From the NCBI GenBank assembly GCA_963932145.1, contig CAWVQA010000088.1:47289-111288 (forward strand): a stretch of 64,000 bases of DNA, in the 5' to 3' direction. Shown in pieces: positions 1 to 12,002 of the stretch. The first letter of the stretch is position 1. Every line of letters starts with the position of its first letter. The notes under the pieces were generated by a model, which ran no database searches, had not been told where the DNA came from, and was given only the letters and a program-made list of their open reading frames with translations. This stretch comes from Acanthosepion lycidas. Taxonomy: Eukaryota; Mollusca; Cephalopoda; Sepiida; Sepiidae. The position numbers were made by a program, and so were the translations under genes.

Positions 1-167
1 AATTTCATTGTTTTTCTAATGTTTTCAACCAGTTATTGATATTTACAAACTAGCGTTAAAAAGTAGTGAAAAAAGCTAGATTTTGCATGTAAATCGCTAT
101 GTAATTAAAAGTTGTGTAAAACATAAAATCTTAAATATAACTTTGTGAAATCTTCTGAAACTAGTTA

Positions 168-191
168 AAATCAATAAGTTTTGATTGATTT
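168..191. other. Short inverted repeat (hairpin) in the monomer
   Basis: AAATCAAT and ATTGATTT are perfect 8-base inverted repeats separated by the 8 bases AAGTTTTG. The motif lies at monomer positions 168-191 and recurs in most monomers. In the t-type monomers the left arm reads AAATCTAT, which breaks one pair. It is the only perfect dyad of this size I noticed in the monomer. A role in cruciform formation or protein binding is possible but not shown; an AT-rich sequence produces such dyads easily. Confidence 0.7.
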
Positions 192-235
192 CATATCGAT
201 TTTCAATAATTTCATTGTTTTTCTAATGTTTTCAA
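187..235. other. Five TTTC words at about 10-base spacing across the monomer junction
   Basis: From the end of one monomer into the next, TTTC occurs with its C at window positions 192, 204, 213, 223 and 233, intervals of 12, 9, 10 and 10 bases. The surrounding words (GATTTCATAT, GATTTTCAAT, AATTTCATTG, TTTTTCTAAT, GTTTTCAAAC) look like degenerate copies of a roughly 10-base unit. The pattern repeats in every monomer. It may be a relic of how the monomer arose or a phased T-tract favouring DNA bending; both are inferences. Confidence 0.6.
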
Positions 236-414
236 ATAGTTATTGATATTTACAAACTAGCGTTAAAAAGTAGTGAAAAAAGCTAAATTTTGCAATGAAA
301 TCGCTATGTAATTAAAAGTTGTGTAAAACATAAAATCTTAAATATAACTTTGTCAAAACTTCTGAAACTAGTTAAAATCAATAAGTTTTGATTGATTTCA
401 TATCGATTTTCAAT

Positions 415-621
415 AATTTCATTGTTTTTCTAATGTTTTCAAACAGTTATTGATATTTACAAACTAGCGTTAAAAAGTAGTGAAAAAAGCTAGATTTTGC
501 ATGTAAATCGTTATGTAATTAAAAGTTGTGTAAAACATAAAATCTTAAATATAACTTTGTCAAAACTTCTGAAACTAGTTAAAATCAATAAGTTTTGATT
601 GATTTCATATCGATTTTCAAT
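415..621 (+). repeat. Type BT monomer (GCATGTAAATCGTTATG)
   Basis: Example of the B-derived type with CGTTATG instead of CGCTATG and GCATGTAAATCG instead of GCAATGAAATCG. When its start reads CAACCAG it is called PT here, as at 7244-7450. BT/PT monomers are almost always followed by a K or Kc monomer, which makes BT-K and PT-K pairs useful markers of shared ancestry. Confidence 0.85.
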
Positions 622-828
622 AATTTCATTGTTTTTCTAATGTTTTCAAAAAGTTATTTATATTTACACACTAGCGTTAAAAAGTAGTCAAAACAGCTTG
701 ATTTTGCATGTAAATCGCTATGAAATTAAAAGTTGTGTAAAACATAAAATCTTAAGTATAACTTTGTCAAAACTTCTGAAACTAGTTAAAATCAATAAGT
801 TTTGATTGATTTCATATCGATTTTCAAT
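622..828 (+). repeat. Type Kc monomer (CAAAAAGTTATTTAT, TACACAC, C-type body)
   Basis: This subfamily differs at linked sites: CAAAAAG, TTATTTAT (which removes the TGA stop of the common form), TACACAC in place of TACAAAC, AGTCAAAACAGCTTG, CTATGAAATT and TTAAGTATAAC. The K form (for example 2899-3105) is the same with TACAAAC. Unlike ordinary C monomers, K monomers end in TTTTCAATAA rather than TTTTCGATAA. Confidence 0.85.
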
Positions 829-1035
829 AATTTCATTGTTTTTCTAATGTTTTCAAACAGTTATTGATATTTACAAACTAGCGTTAAAAAGTAGTGAAAA
901 AAGCTAGATTTTGCAAAGAAATCGCTATGTAATTAAAAGTTGTGTAAAACATAAAATCTTAAATATAACTTTGTCAAAACTTCTGAAACTAGTTAAAATC
1001 AATAAGTTTTGATTGATTTCATATCGATTTTCAAT
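829..1035 (+). repeat. Type A monomer with private GCAAAGAAATCG variant
   Basis: An A-type copy in which GCAATGAAATCG reads GCAAAGAAATCG near position 915. I saw this substitution nowhere else in the window, so it is a recent single-copy mutation that has not spread. Confidence 0.8.
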
Positions 1036-1863
1036 AATTTCATTGTTTTTCTAATGTTTTCAAACAGTTATTGATATTTACAAACTAGCGTTAAAAAGTA
1101 GTGAAAAAAGCTAGATTTTGCATGTAAATCGCTATGTAATTAAAAGTTGTGTAAAACATAAAATCTTAAATATAACTTTGTGAAAACTTCTGAAACTAGT
1201 TAAAATCTATAAGTTTTGATTGATTACATATCGATTTTCAATAATTTCATTGTTTTTCTAATGTTTTCAAACAGTTATTGATATTTACAAACTAGCGTTA
1301 AAAAGTAGTCAAAACAGCTAGATTTTTCATGTAAATCGCTATGAAATTAAAAGTTGTGTAAAACATAAAATCTTAAATAAAACTTTGTCAAAACTTTTGA
1401 AACTAGTTAAAATCAATAAGTTTTGATTGATTTCATATCGATTTTCAATAATTTCATTGTTTTTCTAATGTTTTCAAAGAGTTATTGATATTTACAAACT
1501 AGCGTTAAAAAGTAGTGAAAAAAGCTAGATTTTGCATGTAAATCGCTATGTAATTAAAAGTTGTGTAAAACATAAAATCTTAAATAAAACTTTGTCAAAA
1601 CTTCTGAAACTAGTTAAAATCAATAAGTTTTGATTGATTTCATATCGATTTTCAATAATTTCATTGTTTTTCTAATGTTTTCAAAAAGTTATTTATATTT
1701 ACACACTAGCGTTAAAAAGTAGTCAAAACAGCTTGATTTTGCATGTAAATCGCTATGAAATTAAAAGTTGTGTAAAACATAAAATCTTAAGTATAACTTT
1801 GTCAAAACTTCTGAAACTAGTTAAAATCAATAAGTTTTGATTGATTTCATATCGATTTTCAAT
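1036..1863 (+). repeat. Four-monomer cassette: B-t/GATTACAT, C', AAAGAG, Kc (copy 1)
   Basis: Four successive monomers form a recognisable cassette. The first has TGTGAAAACT, ATCTATAAG and GATTACATATCG. The second is C' (CAGCTAGATTTTTC, TTAAATAAAAC, ACTTTTGAAAC). The third starts CAAAGAG and has TTAAATAAAAC. The fourth is Kc. The same order occurs at 45119-45946, 48844-49671, 51535-52362 and 55259-56086, and its first two members at 6416-6829. I find no copy between 7 and 44 kb, so the left end is more like the right part of the window than like the middle. Confidence 0.88.
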
Positions 1864-3312
1864 AATTTCATTGTTTTTCTAATGTTTTCAAACAGTTATT
1901 GATATTTACAAACTAGCGTTAAAAAGTAGTGAAAAAAGCTAGATTTTGCAATGAAATCGCTATGTAATTAAAAGTTGTGTAAAACATAAAATCTTAAATA
2001 TAACTTTGTCAAAACTTCTGAAACTAGTTAAAATCAATAAGTTTTGATTGATTTCATATCGATTTTCAATAATTTCATTGTTTTTCTAATGTTTTCAAAC
2101 AGTTATTGATATTTACAAACTAGCGTTAAAAAGTAGTGAAAAAAGCTAGATTTTGCATGTAAATCGCTATGTAATTAAAAGTTGTGTAAAACATAAAATC
2201 TTAAATATAACTTTGTCAAAACTTCTGAAACTAGTTAAAATCAATAAGTTTTGATTGATTTCATATCGATTTTCAATAATTTCATTGTTTTTCTAATGTT
2301 TTCAAACAGTTATTGATATTTACAAACTAGCGTTAAAAAGTAGTCAAAACAGCTTGATTTTGCATGTAAATCGCTATGAAATTAAAAGTTGTGTAAAACA
2401 TAAAATCTTAAGTATAACTTGGTCAAAACTTCTGAAACTAGTTAAAATCAATAAGTTTTGATTGATTTCATATCGATTTTCGATAATTTCATTGTTTTTC
2501 TAATGTTTTCAACCAGTTATTGATATTTACAAACTAGCGTTAAAAAGTAGTGAAAAAAGCTAGATTTTGCAATGAAATCGCTATGTAATTAAAAGTTGTG
2601 TAAAACATAAAATCTTAAATATAACTTTGTCAACACTTCTGAAACTAGTTAAAATCAATAAGTTTTGATTGATTTCATATCGATTTTCAATAATTTCATT
2701 GTTTTTCTAATGTTTTCAAACAGTTATTGATATTTACAAACTAGCGTTAAAAAGTAGTGAAAAAAGCTAGATTTTGCATGTAAATCGCTATGTAATTAAA
2801 AGTTGTGTAAAACATAAAATCTTAAATATAACTTTGTCAAAACTTCTGAAACTAGTTAAAATCAATAAGTTTTGATTGATTTCATATCGATTTTCAATAA
2901 TTTCATTGTTTTTCTAATGTTTTCAAAAAGTTATTTATATTTACAAACTAGCGTTAAAAAGTAGTCAAAACAGCTTGATTTTGCATGTAAATCGCTATGA
3001 AATTAAAAGTTGTGTAAAACATAAAATCTTAAGTATAACTTTGTCAAAACTTCTGAAACTAGTTAAAATCAATAAGTTTTGATTGATTTCATATCGATTT
3101 TCAATAATTTCATTGTTTTTCTAATGTTTTCAAACAGTTATTGATATTTACAAACTAGCGTTAAAAAGTAGTGAAAAAAGCTAGATTTTGCAATGAAATC
3201 GCTATGTAATTAAAAGTTGTGTAAAACATAAAATCTTAAATATAACTTTGTCAAAACTTCTGAAACTAGTTAAAATCAATAAGTTTTGATTGATTTCATA
3301 TCGATTTTCAAT

Positions 3313-4553
3313 AATTTCATTGTTTTTCTAATGTTTTCAAACAGTTATTGATATTTACAAACTAGCGTTAAAAAGAAGTGAAAAAAGCTAGATTTTGCAT
3401 GTAAATCGCTATGTAATTAAAAGTTGTGTAAAACATAAAATCTTAAATATAACTTTGTCAAAACTTCTGAAACTAGTTAAAATCAATAAGTTTTGATTGA
3501 TTTCATATCGATTTTCAATAATTTCATTGTTTTTCTAATGTTTTCAAACAGTTATTGATATTTACAAACTAGCGTTAAAAAGTAGTCAAAACAGCTTGAT
3601 TTTGCATGTAAATCGCTATGAAATTAAAAGTTGTGTAAAACATAAAATCTTAAGTATAACTTTGTCAAAACTTCTGAAACTAGTTAAAATCAATAAGTTT
3701 TGATTGATTTCATATCGATTTTCGATAATTTCATTGTTTTTCTAATGTTTTCAAACAGTTATTGATATTTACAAACTAGCGTTAAAAAGTAGTGAAAAAA
3801 GCTAGATTTTGCAATGAAATCGCTATGTAATTAAAGTTGTGTAAAACATAAAATCTTAAATATAACTTTGTCAAAACTTCTGAAACTAGTTAAAATCAAT
3901 AAGTTTTGATTGATTTCATATCGATTTTCAATAATTTCATTGTTTTTCTAATGTTTTCAAACAGTTATTGATATTTACAAACTAGCGTTAAAAAGTAGTG
4001 AAAAAAGCTAGATTTTGCATGTAAATCGCTATGTAATTAAAAGTTGTGTAAAACATAAAATCTTAAATATAACTTTGTGAAATCTTCTGAAACTAGTTAA
4101 AATCTATAAGTTTTGATTGATTTCATATCGATTTTCAATAATTTCATTGTTTTTCTAATGTTTTCAACCAGTTATTGATATTTACAAACTAGCGTTAAAA
4201 AGTAGTGAAAAAAGCTAGATTTTGCAATGAAATCGCTATGTAATTAAAAGTTGTGTAAAACATAAAATCTTAAATATAACTTTGTCAAAACTTCTGAAAC
4301 TAGTTAAAATCAATAAGTTTTGATTGATTTCATATCGATTTTCAATAATTTCATTGTTTTTCTAATGTTTTCAAATAGTTATTGATATTTACAAACTAGC
4401 GTTAAAAAGTAGTGAAAAAAGCTAAATTTTGCAATGAAATCGCTATGTAATTAAAAGTTGTGTAAAACATAAAATCTTAAATATAACTTTGTCAAAACTT
4501 CTGAAACTAGTTAAAATCAATAAGTTTTGATTGATTTCATATCGATTTTCAAT
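3313..4553 (+). repeat. Six-monomer higher-order unit, copy 1 (1241 bp)
   Basis: Order: B with AAAAAGAAGTG, C, D (1-base deletion), B with TGTGAAATCT/ATCTATAAG, P, and an A monomer with CAAATAG and GCTAAATTTTGC. The identical order and markers follow immediately at 4554-5794, so this is a tandem duplication of 6 x 207 - 1 bases. Confidence 0.92.
3727..3932 (+). repeat. Type D monomer, 206 bp (1-base deletion in an A run)
   Basis: An A-type copy in which AATTAAAAGTTG has lost one A. Ten D monomers exist, starting at 3727, 4968, 21111, 23801, 36841, 39738, 46982, 53398, 62090 and 62503. In all ten the preceding monomer is type C ending in TTTTCGATAA. The deletion therefore looks to have arisen once and spread with its C-D pair. 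Confidence 0.92.
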
Positions 4554-5794
4554 AATTTCATTGTTTTTCTAATGTTTTCAAACAGTTATTGATATTTACA
4601 AACTAGCGTTAAAAAGAAGTGAAAAAAGCTAGATTTTGCATGTAAATCGCTATGTAATTAAAAGTTGTGTAAAACATAAAATCTTAAATATAACTTTGTC
4701 AAAACTTCTGAAACTAGTTAAAATCAATAAGTTTTGATTGATTTCATATCGATTTTCAATAATTTCATTGTTTTTCTAATGTTTTCAAACAGTTATTGAT
4801 ATTTACAAACTAGCGTTAAAAAGTAGTCAAAACAGCTTGATTTTGCATGTAAATCGCTATGAAATTAAAAGTTGTGTAAAACATAAAATCTTAAGTATAA
4901 CTTTGTCAAAACTTCTGAAACTAGTTAAAATCAATAAGTTTTGATTGATTTCATATCGATTTTCGATAATTTCATTGTTTTTCTAATGTTTTCAAACAGT
5001 TATTGATATTTACAAACTAGCGTTAAAAAGTAGTGAAAAAAGCTAGATTTTGCAATGAAATCGCTATGTAATTAAAGTTGTGTAAAACATAAAATCTTAA
5101 ATATAACTTTGTCAAAACTTCTGAAACTAGTTAAAATCAATAAGTTTTGATTGATTTCATATCGATTTTCAATAATTTCATTGTTTTTCTAATGTTTTCA
5201 AACAGTTATTGATATTTACAAACTAGCGTTAAAAAGTAGTGAAAAAAGCTAGATTTTGCATGTAAATCGCTATGTAATTAAAAGTTGTGTAAAACATAAA
5301 ATCTTAAATATAACTTTGTGAAATCTTCTGAAACTAGTTAAAATCTATAAGTTTTGATTGATTTCATATCGATTTTCAATAATTTCATTGTTTTTCTAAT
5401 GTTTTCAACCAGTTATTGATATTTACAAACTAGCGTTAAAAAGTAGTGAAAAAAGCTAGATTTTGCAATGAAATCGCTATGTAATTAAAAGTTGTGTAAA
5501 ACATAAAATCTTAAATATAACTTTGTCAAAACTTCTGAAACTAGTTAAAATCAATAAGTTTTGATTGATTTCATATCGATTTTCAATAATTTCATTGTTT
5601 TTCTAATGTTTTCAAATAGTTATTGATATTTACAAACTAGCGTTAAAAAGTAGTGAAAAAAGCTAAATTTTGCAATGAAATCGCTATGTAATTAAAAGTT
5701 GTGTAAAACATAAAATCTTAAATATAACTTTGTCAAAACTTCTGAAACTAGTTAAAATCAATAAGTTTTGATTGATTTCATATCGATTTTCAAT
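4554..5794 (+). repeat. Six-monomer higher-order unit, copy 2 (1241 bp)
   Basis: Directly abuts copy 1 and repeats all of its diagnostic variants, including the rare AAAAAGAAGTG and the 1-base deletion in AATTAAAGTTG. The segment from the C monomer at 4761 to about 6415 also matches 23594-25248, an offset of 18833 bases. Confidence 0.92.
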
Positions 5795-7036
5795 AATTTC
5801 ATTGTTTTTCTAATGTTTTCAAACAGTTATTGATATTTACAAACTAGCGTTAAAAAGTAGTGAAAAAAGCTAGATTTTGCATGTAAATCGTTATGTAATT
5901 AAAAGTTGTGTAAAACATAAAATCTTAAATATAACTTTGTCAAAACTTCTGAAACTAGTTAAAATCAATAAGTTTTGATTGATTTCATATCGATTTTCAA
6001 TAATTTCATTGTTTTTCTAATGTTTTCAAAAAGTTATTTATATTTACACACTAGCGTTAAAAAGTAGTCAAAACAGCTTGATTTTGCATGTAAATCGCTA
6101 TGAAATTAAAAGTTGTGTAAAACATAAAATCTTAAGTATAACTTTGTCAAAACTTCTGAAACTAGTTAAAATCAATAAGTTTTGATTGATTTCATATCGA
6201 TTTTCAATAATTTCATTGTTTTTCTAATGTTTTCAAACAGTTATTGATATTTACAAACTAGCGTTAAAAAGTAGTGAAAAAAGCTAGATTTTGCAATGAA
6301 ATCGCTATGTAATTAAAAGTTGTGTAAAACATAAAATCTTAAATATAACTTTGTCAAAACTTCTGAAACTAGTTAAAATCAATAAGTTTTGATTGATTTC
6401 ATATCGATTTTCAATAATTTCATTGTTTTTCTAATGTTTTCAACCAGTTATTGATATTTACAAACTAGCGTTAAAAAGTAGTGAAAAAAGCTAGATTTTG
6501 CATGTAAATCGCTATGTAATTAAAAGTTGTGTAAAACATAAAATCTTAAATATAACTTTGTGAAAACTTCTGAAACTAGTTAAAATCTATAAGTTTTGAT
6601 TGATTACATATCGATTTTCAATAATTTCATTGTTTTTCTAATGTTTTCAAACAGTTATTGATATTTACAAACTAGCGTTAAAAAGTAGTCAAAACAGCTA
6701 GATTTTTCATGTAAATCGCTATGAAATTAAAAGTTGTGTAAAACATAAAATCTTAAATAAAACTTTGTCAAAACTTTTGAAACTAGTTAAAATCAATAAG
6801 TTTTGATTGATTTCATATCGATTTTCAATAATTTCATTGTTTTTCTAATGTTTTCAAACAGTTATTGATATTTACAAACTAGCGTTAAAAAGTAGTGAAA
6901 AAAGCTAGATTTTGCAATGAAATCGCTATGTAATTAAAAGTTGTGTAAAACATAAAATCTTAAATATAACTTTGTCAAAACTTCTGAAACTAGTTAAAAT
7001 CAATAAGTTTTGATTGATTTCATATCGATTTTCAAT

Positions 7037-8899
7037 AATTTCATTGTTTTTCTAATGTTTTCAAACAGTTATTGATATTTACAAACTAGCGTTAAAAAGT
7101 AGTGAAAAAACCTAGATTTTGCATGTAAATCGCTATGTAATTAAAAGTTGTGTAAAACATAAAATCTTAAATATAACTTTGTGAAAACTTCTGAAACTAG
7201 TTAAAATCTATAAGTTTTGATTGATTTCATATCGATTTTCAATAATTTCATTGTTTTTCTAATGTTTTCAACCAGTTATTGATATTTACAAACTAGCGTT
7301 AAAAAGTAGTGAAAAAAGCTAGATTTTGCATGTAAATCGTTATGTAATTAAAAGTTGTGTAAAACATAAAATCTTAAATATAACTTTGTCAAAACTTCTG
7401 AAACTAGTTAAAATCAATAAGTTTTGATTGATTTCATATCGATTTTCAATAATTTCATTGTTTTTCTAATGTTTTCAAAAAGTTATTTATATTTACAAAC
7501 TAGCGTTAAAAAGTAGTGAAAAAAGCTAGATTTTGCAATGAAATCGCTATGTAATTAAAAGTTGTGTAAAACATAAAATCTTAAATATAACTTTGTCAAA
7601 ACTTCTGAAACTAGTTAAAATCAATAAGTTTTGATTGATTTCATATCGATTTTCAATAATTTCATTGTTTTTCTAATGTTTTCAAACAGTTATTGATATT
7701 TACAAACTAGCGTTAAAAAGTAGTGAAAAAAGGTAGATTTTGCAATGAAATCGCTATGTAATTAAAAGTTGTGTAAAACATAAAATCTTAAATATAACTT
7801 TGTGAAAACTTCTGAAACTAGTTAAAATCTATAAGTTTTGATTGATTTCATATCGATTTTCAATAATTTCATTGTTTTTCTAATGTTTTCAACCAGTTAT
7901 TGATATTTACAAACTAGCGTTAAAAAGTAGTGAAAAAAGCTAGATTTTGCATGTAAATCGTTATGTAATTAAAAGTTGTGTAAAACATAAAATCTTAAAT
8001 ATAACTTTGTCAAAACTTCTGAAACTAGTTAAAATCAATAAGTTTTGATTGATTTCATATCGATTTTCAATAATTTCATTGTTTTTCTAATGTTTTCAAA
8101 CAGTTATTGATATTTACAAACTAGCGTTAAAAAGTAGTGAAAAAAGCTAGATTTTGCAATGAAATCGCTATGTAATTAAAAGTTGTGTAAAACATAATAT
8201 CTTAAATATAACTTTGTCAAAACTTCTGAAACTAGTTAAAATCAATAAGTTTTGATTGATTTCATATCGATTTTCAATAATTTCATTGTTTTTCTAATGT
8301 TTTCAAACAGTTATTGATATTTACAAACTAGCGTTAAAAAGTAGTGAAAAAAGCTAGATTTTGCAATGAAATCGCTATGTAATTAAAAGTTGTGTAAAAC
8401 ATAAAATCTTAAATATAACTTTGTCAAAACTTCTGAAACTAGTTAAAATCAATAAGTTTTGATTGATTTCATATCGATTTTCAATAATTTCATTGTTTTT
8501 CTAATGTTTTCAAACAGTTATTGATATTTACAAACTAGCGTTAAAAAGTAGTGAAAAAAGCTAGATTTTGCATGTAAATCGCTATGTAATTAAAAGTTGT
8601 GTAAAACATAAAATCTTAAATATAACTTTGTCAAAACTTCTGAAACTAGTTAAAATCAATAAGTTTTGATTGATTTCATATCGATTTTCAATAATTTCAT
8701 TGTTTTTCTAATGTTTTCAAACAGTTATTGATATTTACAAACTAGCGTTAAAAAGTAGTGAAAACAGCTTGATTTTGCATGTAAATCGCTATGAAATTAA
8801 AAGTTGTGTAAAACATAAAATCTTAAATATAACTTTGTCAAAACTTCTGAAACTAGTTAAAATCAATAAGTTTTGATTGATTTCATATCGATTTTCAAT
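7037..8899 (+). repeat. Ten-monomer higher-order unit, shortened copy (9 monomers)
   Basis: Order: X-t, PT, K-start with A-type body, A-t (with private AAAAAAGGTAG), PT, Z, A, B, E. This is the 10-mer seen at 28768-30837 lacking its K monomer. It is 1863 bases, exactly nine units, so one whole monomer was lost from it or gained by the others. Confidence 0.8.
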
Positions 8900-9311
8900 A
8901 ATTTCATTGTTTTTCTAATGTTTTCAAACAGTTATTGATATTTACAAACTAGCGTTAAAAAGTAGTGAAAAAAGCTAGATTTTGCATGTAAATCGCTATG
9001 TAATTAAAAGTGTAAAACATAAAATCTTAAATATAACTTTGTCAAAACTACTGAAACTAGTTAAAATCAATAAGTTTTGATTGATTTCATATCGATTTTC
9101 AATAATTTCATTGTTTTTCTAATGTTTTCAAACAGTTATTGATATTTACAAACTAGCGTTAAAAAGTAGTCAAAACAGCTTGATTTTGCATGTAAATCGC
9201 TATGAAATTAAAAGTTGTGTAAAACAAAAAATCTTAAGTATAACTTTGTCAAAACTTCTGAAACTAGTTAAAATCAATAAGTTTTTGATTGATTTCATAT
9301 CGATTTTCGAT
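8900..9311 (+). repeat. Two monomers with private indels (204 and 208 bp)
   Basis: The monomer at 8900-9103 reads AATTAAAAGTGTAAAAC near 9010, missing three bases of the GTTGTG word, and also has AACTACTG. The next, 9104-9311, has GTTTTTGATT near 9283, one extra T, and ACAAAAAATC. These are the only 3-base deletion and the only insertion in the window. Neither has been copied, so both are probably young. Confidence 0.9.
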
Positions 9312-11795
9312 AATTTCATTGTTTTTCTAATGTTTTCAAACAGTTATTGATATTTACAAACTAGCGTTAAAAAGTAGTGAAAAAAGCTAGATTTTGCAAT
9401 GAAATCGCTATGTAATTAAAAGTTGTGTAAAACATAAAATCTTAAATATAACTTTGTCAAAACTTCTGAAACTAGTTAAAATCAATAAGTTTTGATTGAT
9501 TTCATATCGATTTTCATTAATTTCATTGTTTTTCTAATGTTTTCAAACAGTTATTGATATTTACAAACTAGCGTTAAAAAGTAGTCAAAACAGCTTGATT
9601 TTGCATGTAAATCGCTATGAAATTAAAAGTTGTGTAAAACATAAAATCTTAAGTATAACTTTGTCAAAACTTCTGAAACTAGTTAAAATCAATAAGTTTT
9701 GATTGATTTCATATCGATTTTCGATAATTTCATTGTTTTTCTAATGTTTTCAAACAGTTATTGATATTTACAAACTAGCGTTAAAAAGTAGTGAAAAAAG
9801 CTAGATTTTGCAATGAAATCGCTATGTAATTAAAAGTTGTGTAAAACATAAAATCTTAAATATAACTTTGTCAAAACTTCTGAAACTAGTTAAAATCAAT
9901 AAGTTTTGATTGATTTCATATCGATTTTCAATAATTTCATTGTTTTTCTAATGTTTTCAAACAGTTATTGATATTTACAAACTAGCGTTAAAAAGTAGTG
10001 AAAAAACCTAGATTTTGCATGTAAATCGCTATGTAATTAAAAGTTGTGTAAAACATAAAATCTTAAATATAACTTTGTCAAAACTTCTGAAACTAGTTAA
10101 AATCAATAAGTTTTGATTGATTTCATATCGATTTTCGATAATTTCATTGTTTTTCTAATGTTTTCAAACAGTTATTGATATTTACAAACTAGCGTTAAAA
10201 AGTAGTGAAAAAAGCTAGATTTTGCAATGAAATCGCTATGTAATTAAAAGTTGTGTAAAACATAAAATCTTAAATATAACTTTGTCAAAACTTCTGAAAC
10301 TAGTTAAAATCAATAAGTTTTGATTGATTTCATATCGATTTTCAATAATTTCATTGTTTTTCTAATGTTTTCAAACAGTTATTGATATTTACAAACTAGC
10401 GTTAAAAAGTAGTCAAAACAGCTTGATTTTGCATGTAAATCGCTATGAAATTAAAAGTTGTGTAAAACATAAAATCTTAAGTATAACTTTGTCAAAACTT
10501 CTGAAACTAGTTAAAATCAATAAGTTTTGATTGATTTCATATCGATTTTCGATAATTTCATTGTTTTTCTAATGTTTTCAAACAGTTATTGATATTTACA
10601 AACTAGCGTTAAAAAGTAGTGAAAAAAGCTAGATTTTGCAATGAAATCGCTATGTAATTAAAAGATGTGTAAAACATAAAATCTTAAATATAACTTTGTC
10701 AAAACATCTGAAACTAGTTAAAATCAATAAGTTTTGATTGATTTCATATCGATTTTCAATAATTTCATTGTTTTTCTAATGTTTTCAAACAGTTATTAAT
10801 ATTTACAAACTAGCGTCAAAAAGTAGTGAAAACAGCTTGATTTTGCATGTAAATCGCTATGAAATTAAAAGTTGTGTAAAACATAAAATCTTAAATATAA
10901 CTTTGTCAAAACTTCTGAAACTAGTTAAAATCAATAAGTTTTGATTGATTTCATATCGATTTTCAATAATTTCATTGTTTTTCTAATGTTTTCAAACAGT
11001 TATTGATATTTACAAACTAGCGTTAAAAAGTAGTCAAAACAGCTTGATTTTGCATGTAAATCGCTATGAAATTAAAAGTTGTGTAAAACATAAAATCTTA
11101 AGTATAACTTTGTCAAAACTTCTGAAACTAGTTAAAATCAATAAGTTTTGATTGATTTCATATCGATTTTCGATAATTTCATTGTTTTTCTAATGTTTTC
11201 AAACAGTTATTGATATTTACAAACTAGCGTTAAAAAGTAGTGAAAAAAGCTAGATTTTGCAATGAAATCGCTATGTAATTAAAAGTTGTGTAAAACATAA
11301 AATCTTAAATATAACTTTGTCAAAACTTCTGAAACTAGTTAAAATCAATAAGTTTTGATTGATTTCATATCGATTTTCAATAATTTCATTGTTTTTCTAA
11401 TGTTTTCAAACAGTTATTGATATTTACAAACTAGCGTTAAAAAGTAGTCAAAACAGCTTGATTTTGCATGTAAATCGCTATGAAATTAAAAGTTGTGTAA
11501 AACATAAAATCTTAAGTATAACTTTGTCAAAACTTCTGAAACTAGTTAAAATCAATAAGTTTTGATTGATTTCATATCGATTTTCGATAATTTCATTGTT
11601 TTTCTAATGTTTTCAAACAGTTATTGATATTTACAAACTAGCGTTAAAAAGTAGTGAAAAAAGCTAGATTTTGCAATGAAATCGCTATGTAATTAAAAGT
11701 TGTGTAAAACATAAAATCTTAAATATAACTTTGTCAAAACTTCTGAAACTAGTTAAAATCAATAAGTTTTGATTGATTTCATATCGATTTTCAAT
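9104..11795 (+). repeat. Region rich in C-A dimers (414 bp)
   Basis: C monomers ending in TTTTCGATAA start at 9104, 9519, 10347, 10968 and 11382, and each is followed by an A monomer. The alternation is broken by X-like (9933) and E (10761) monomers, so it is a two-monomer unit with interruptions. Private changes include AAAGATGTG near 10664, TTATTAATATT near 10795 and GCGTCAAAAAG near 10814. Confidence 0.82.
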
Positions 11796-12002
11796 AATTT
11801 CATTGTTTTTCTAATGTTTTCAAACAGTTATTGATATTTACAAACTAGCGTTAAAAAGTAGTGAAAAAACCTAGATTTTGCATGTAAATCGCTATGTAAT
11901 TAAAAGTTGTGTAAAACATAAAATCTTAAATATAACTTTGTCAAAACTTCTGAAACTAGTTAAAATCAATAAGTTTTGATTGATTTCATATCGATTTTCA
12001 AT

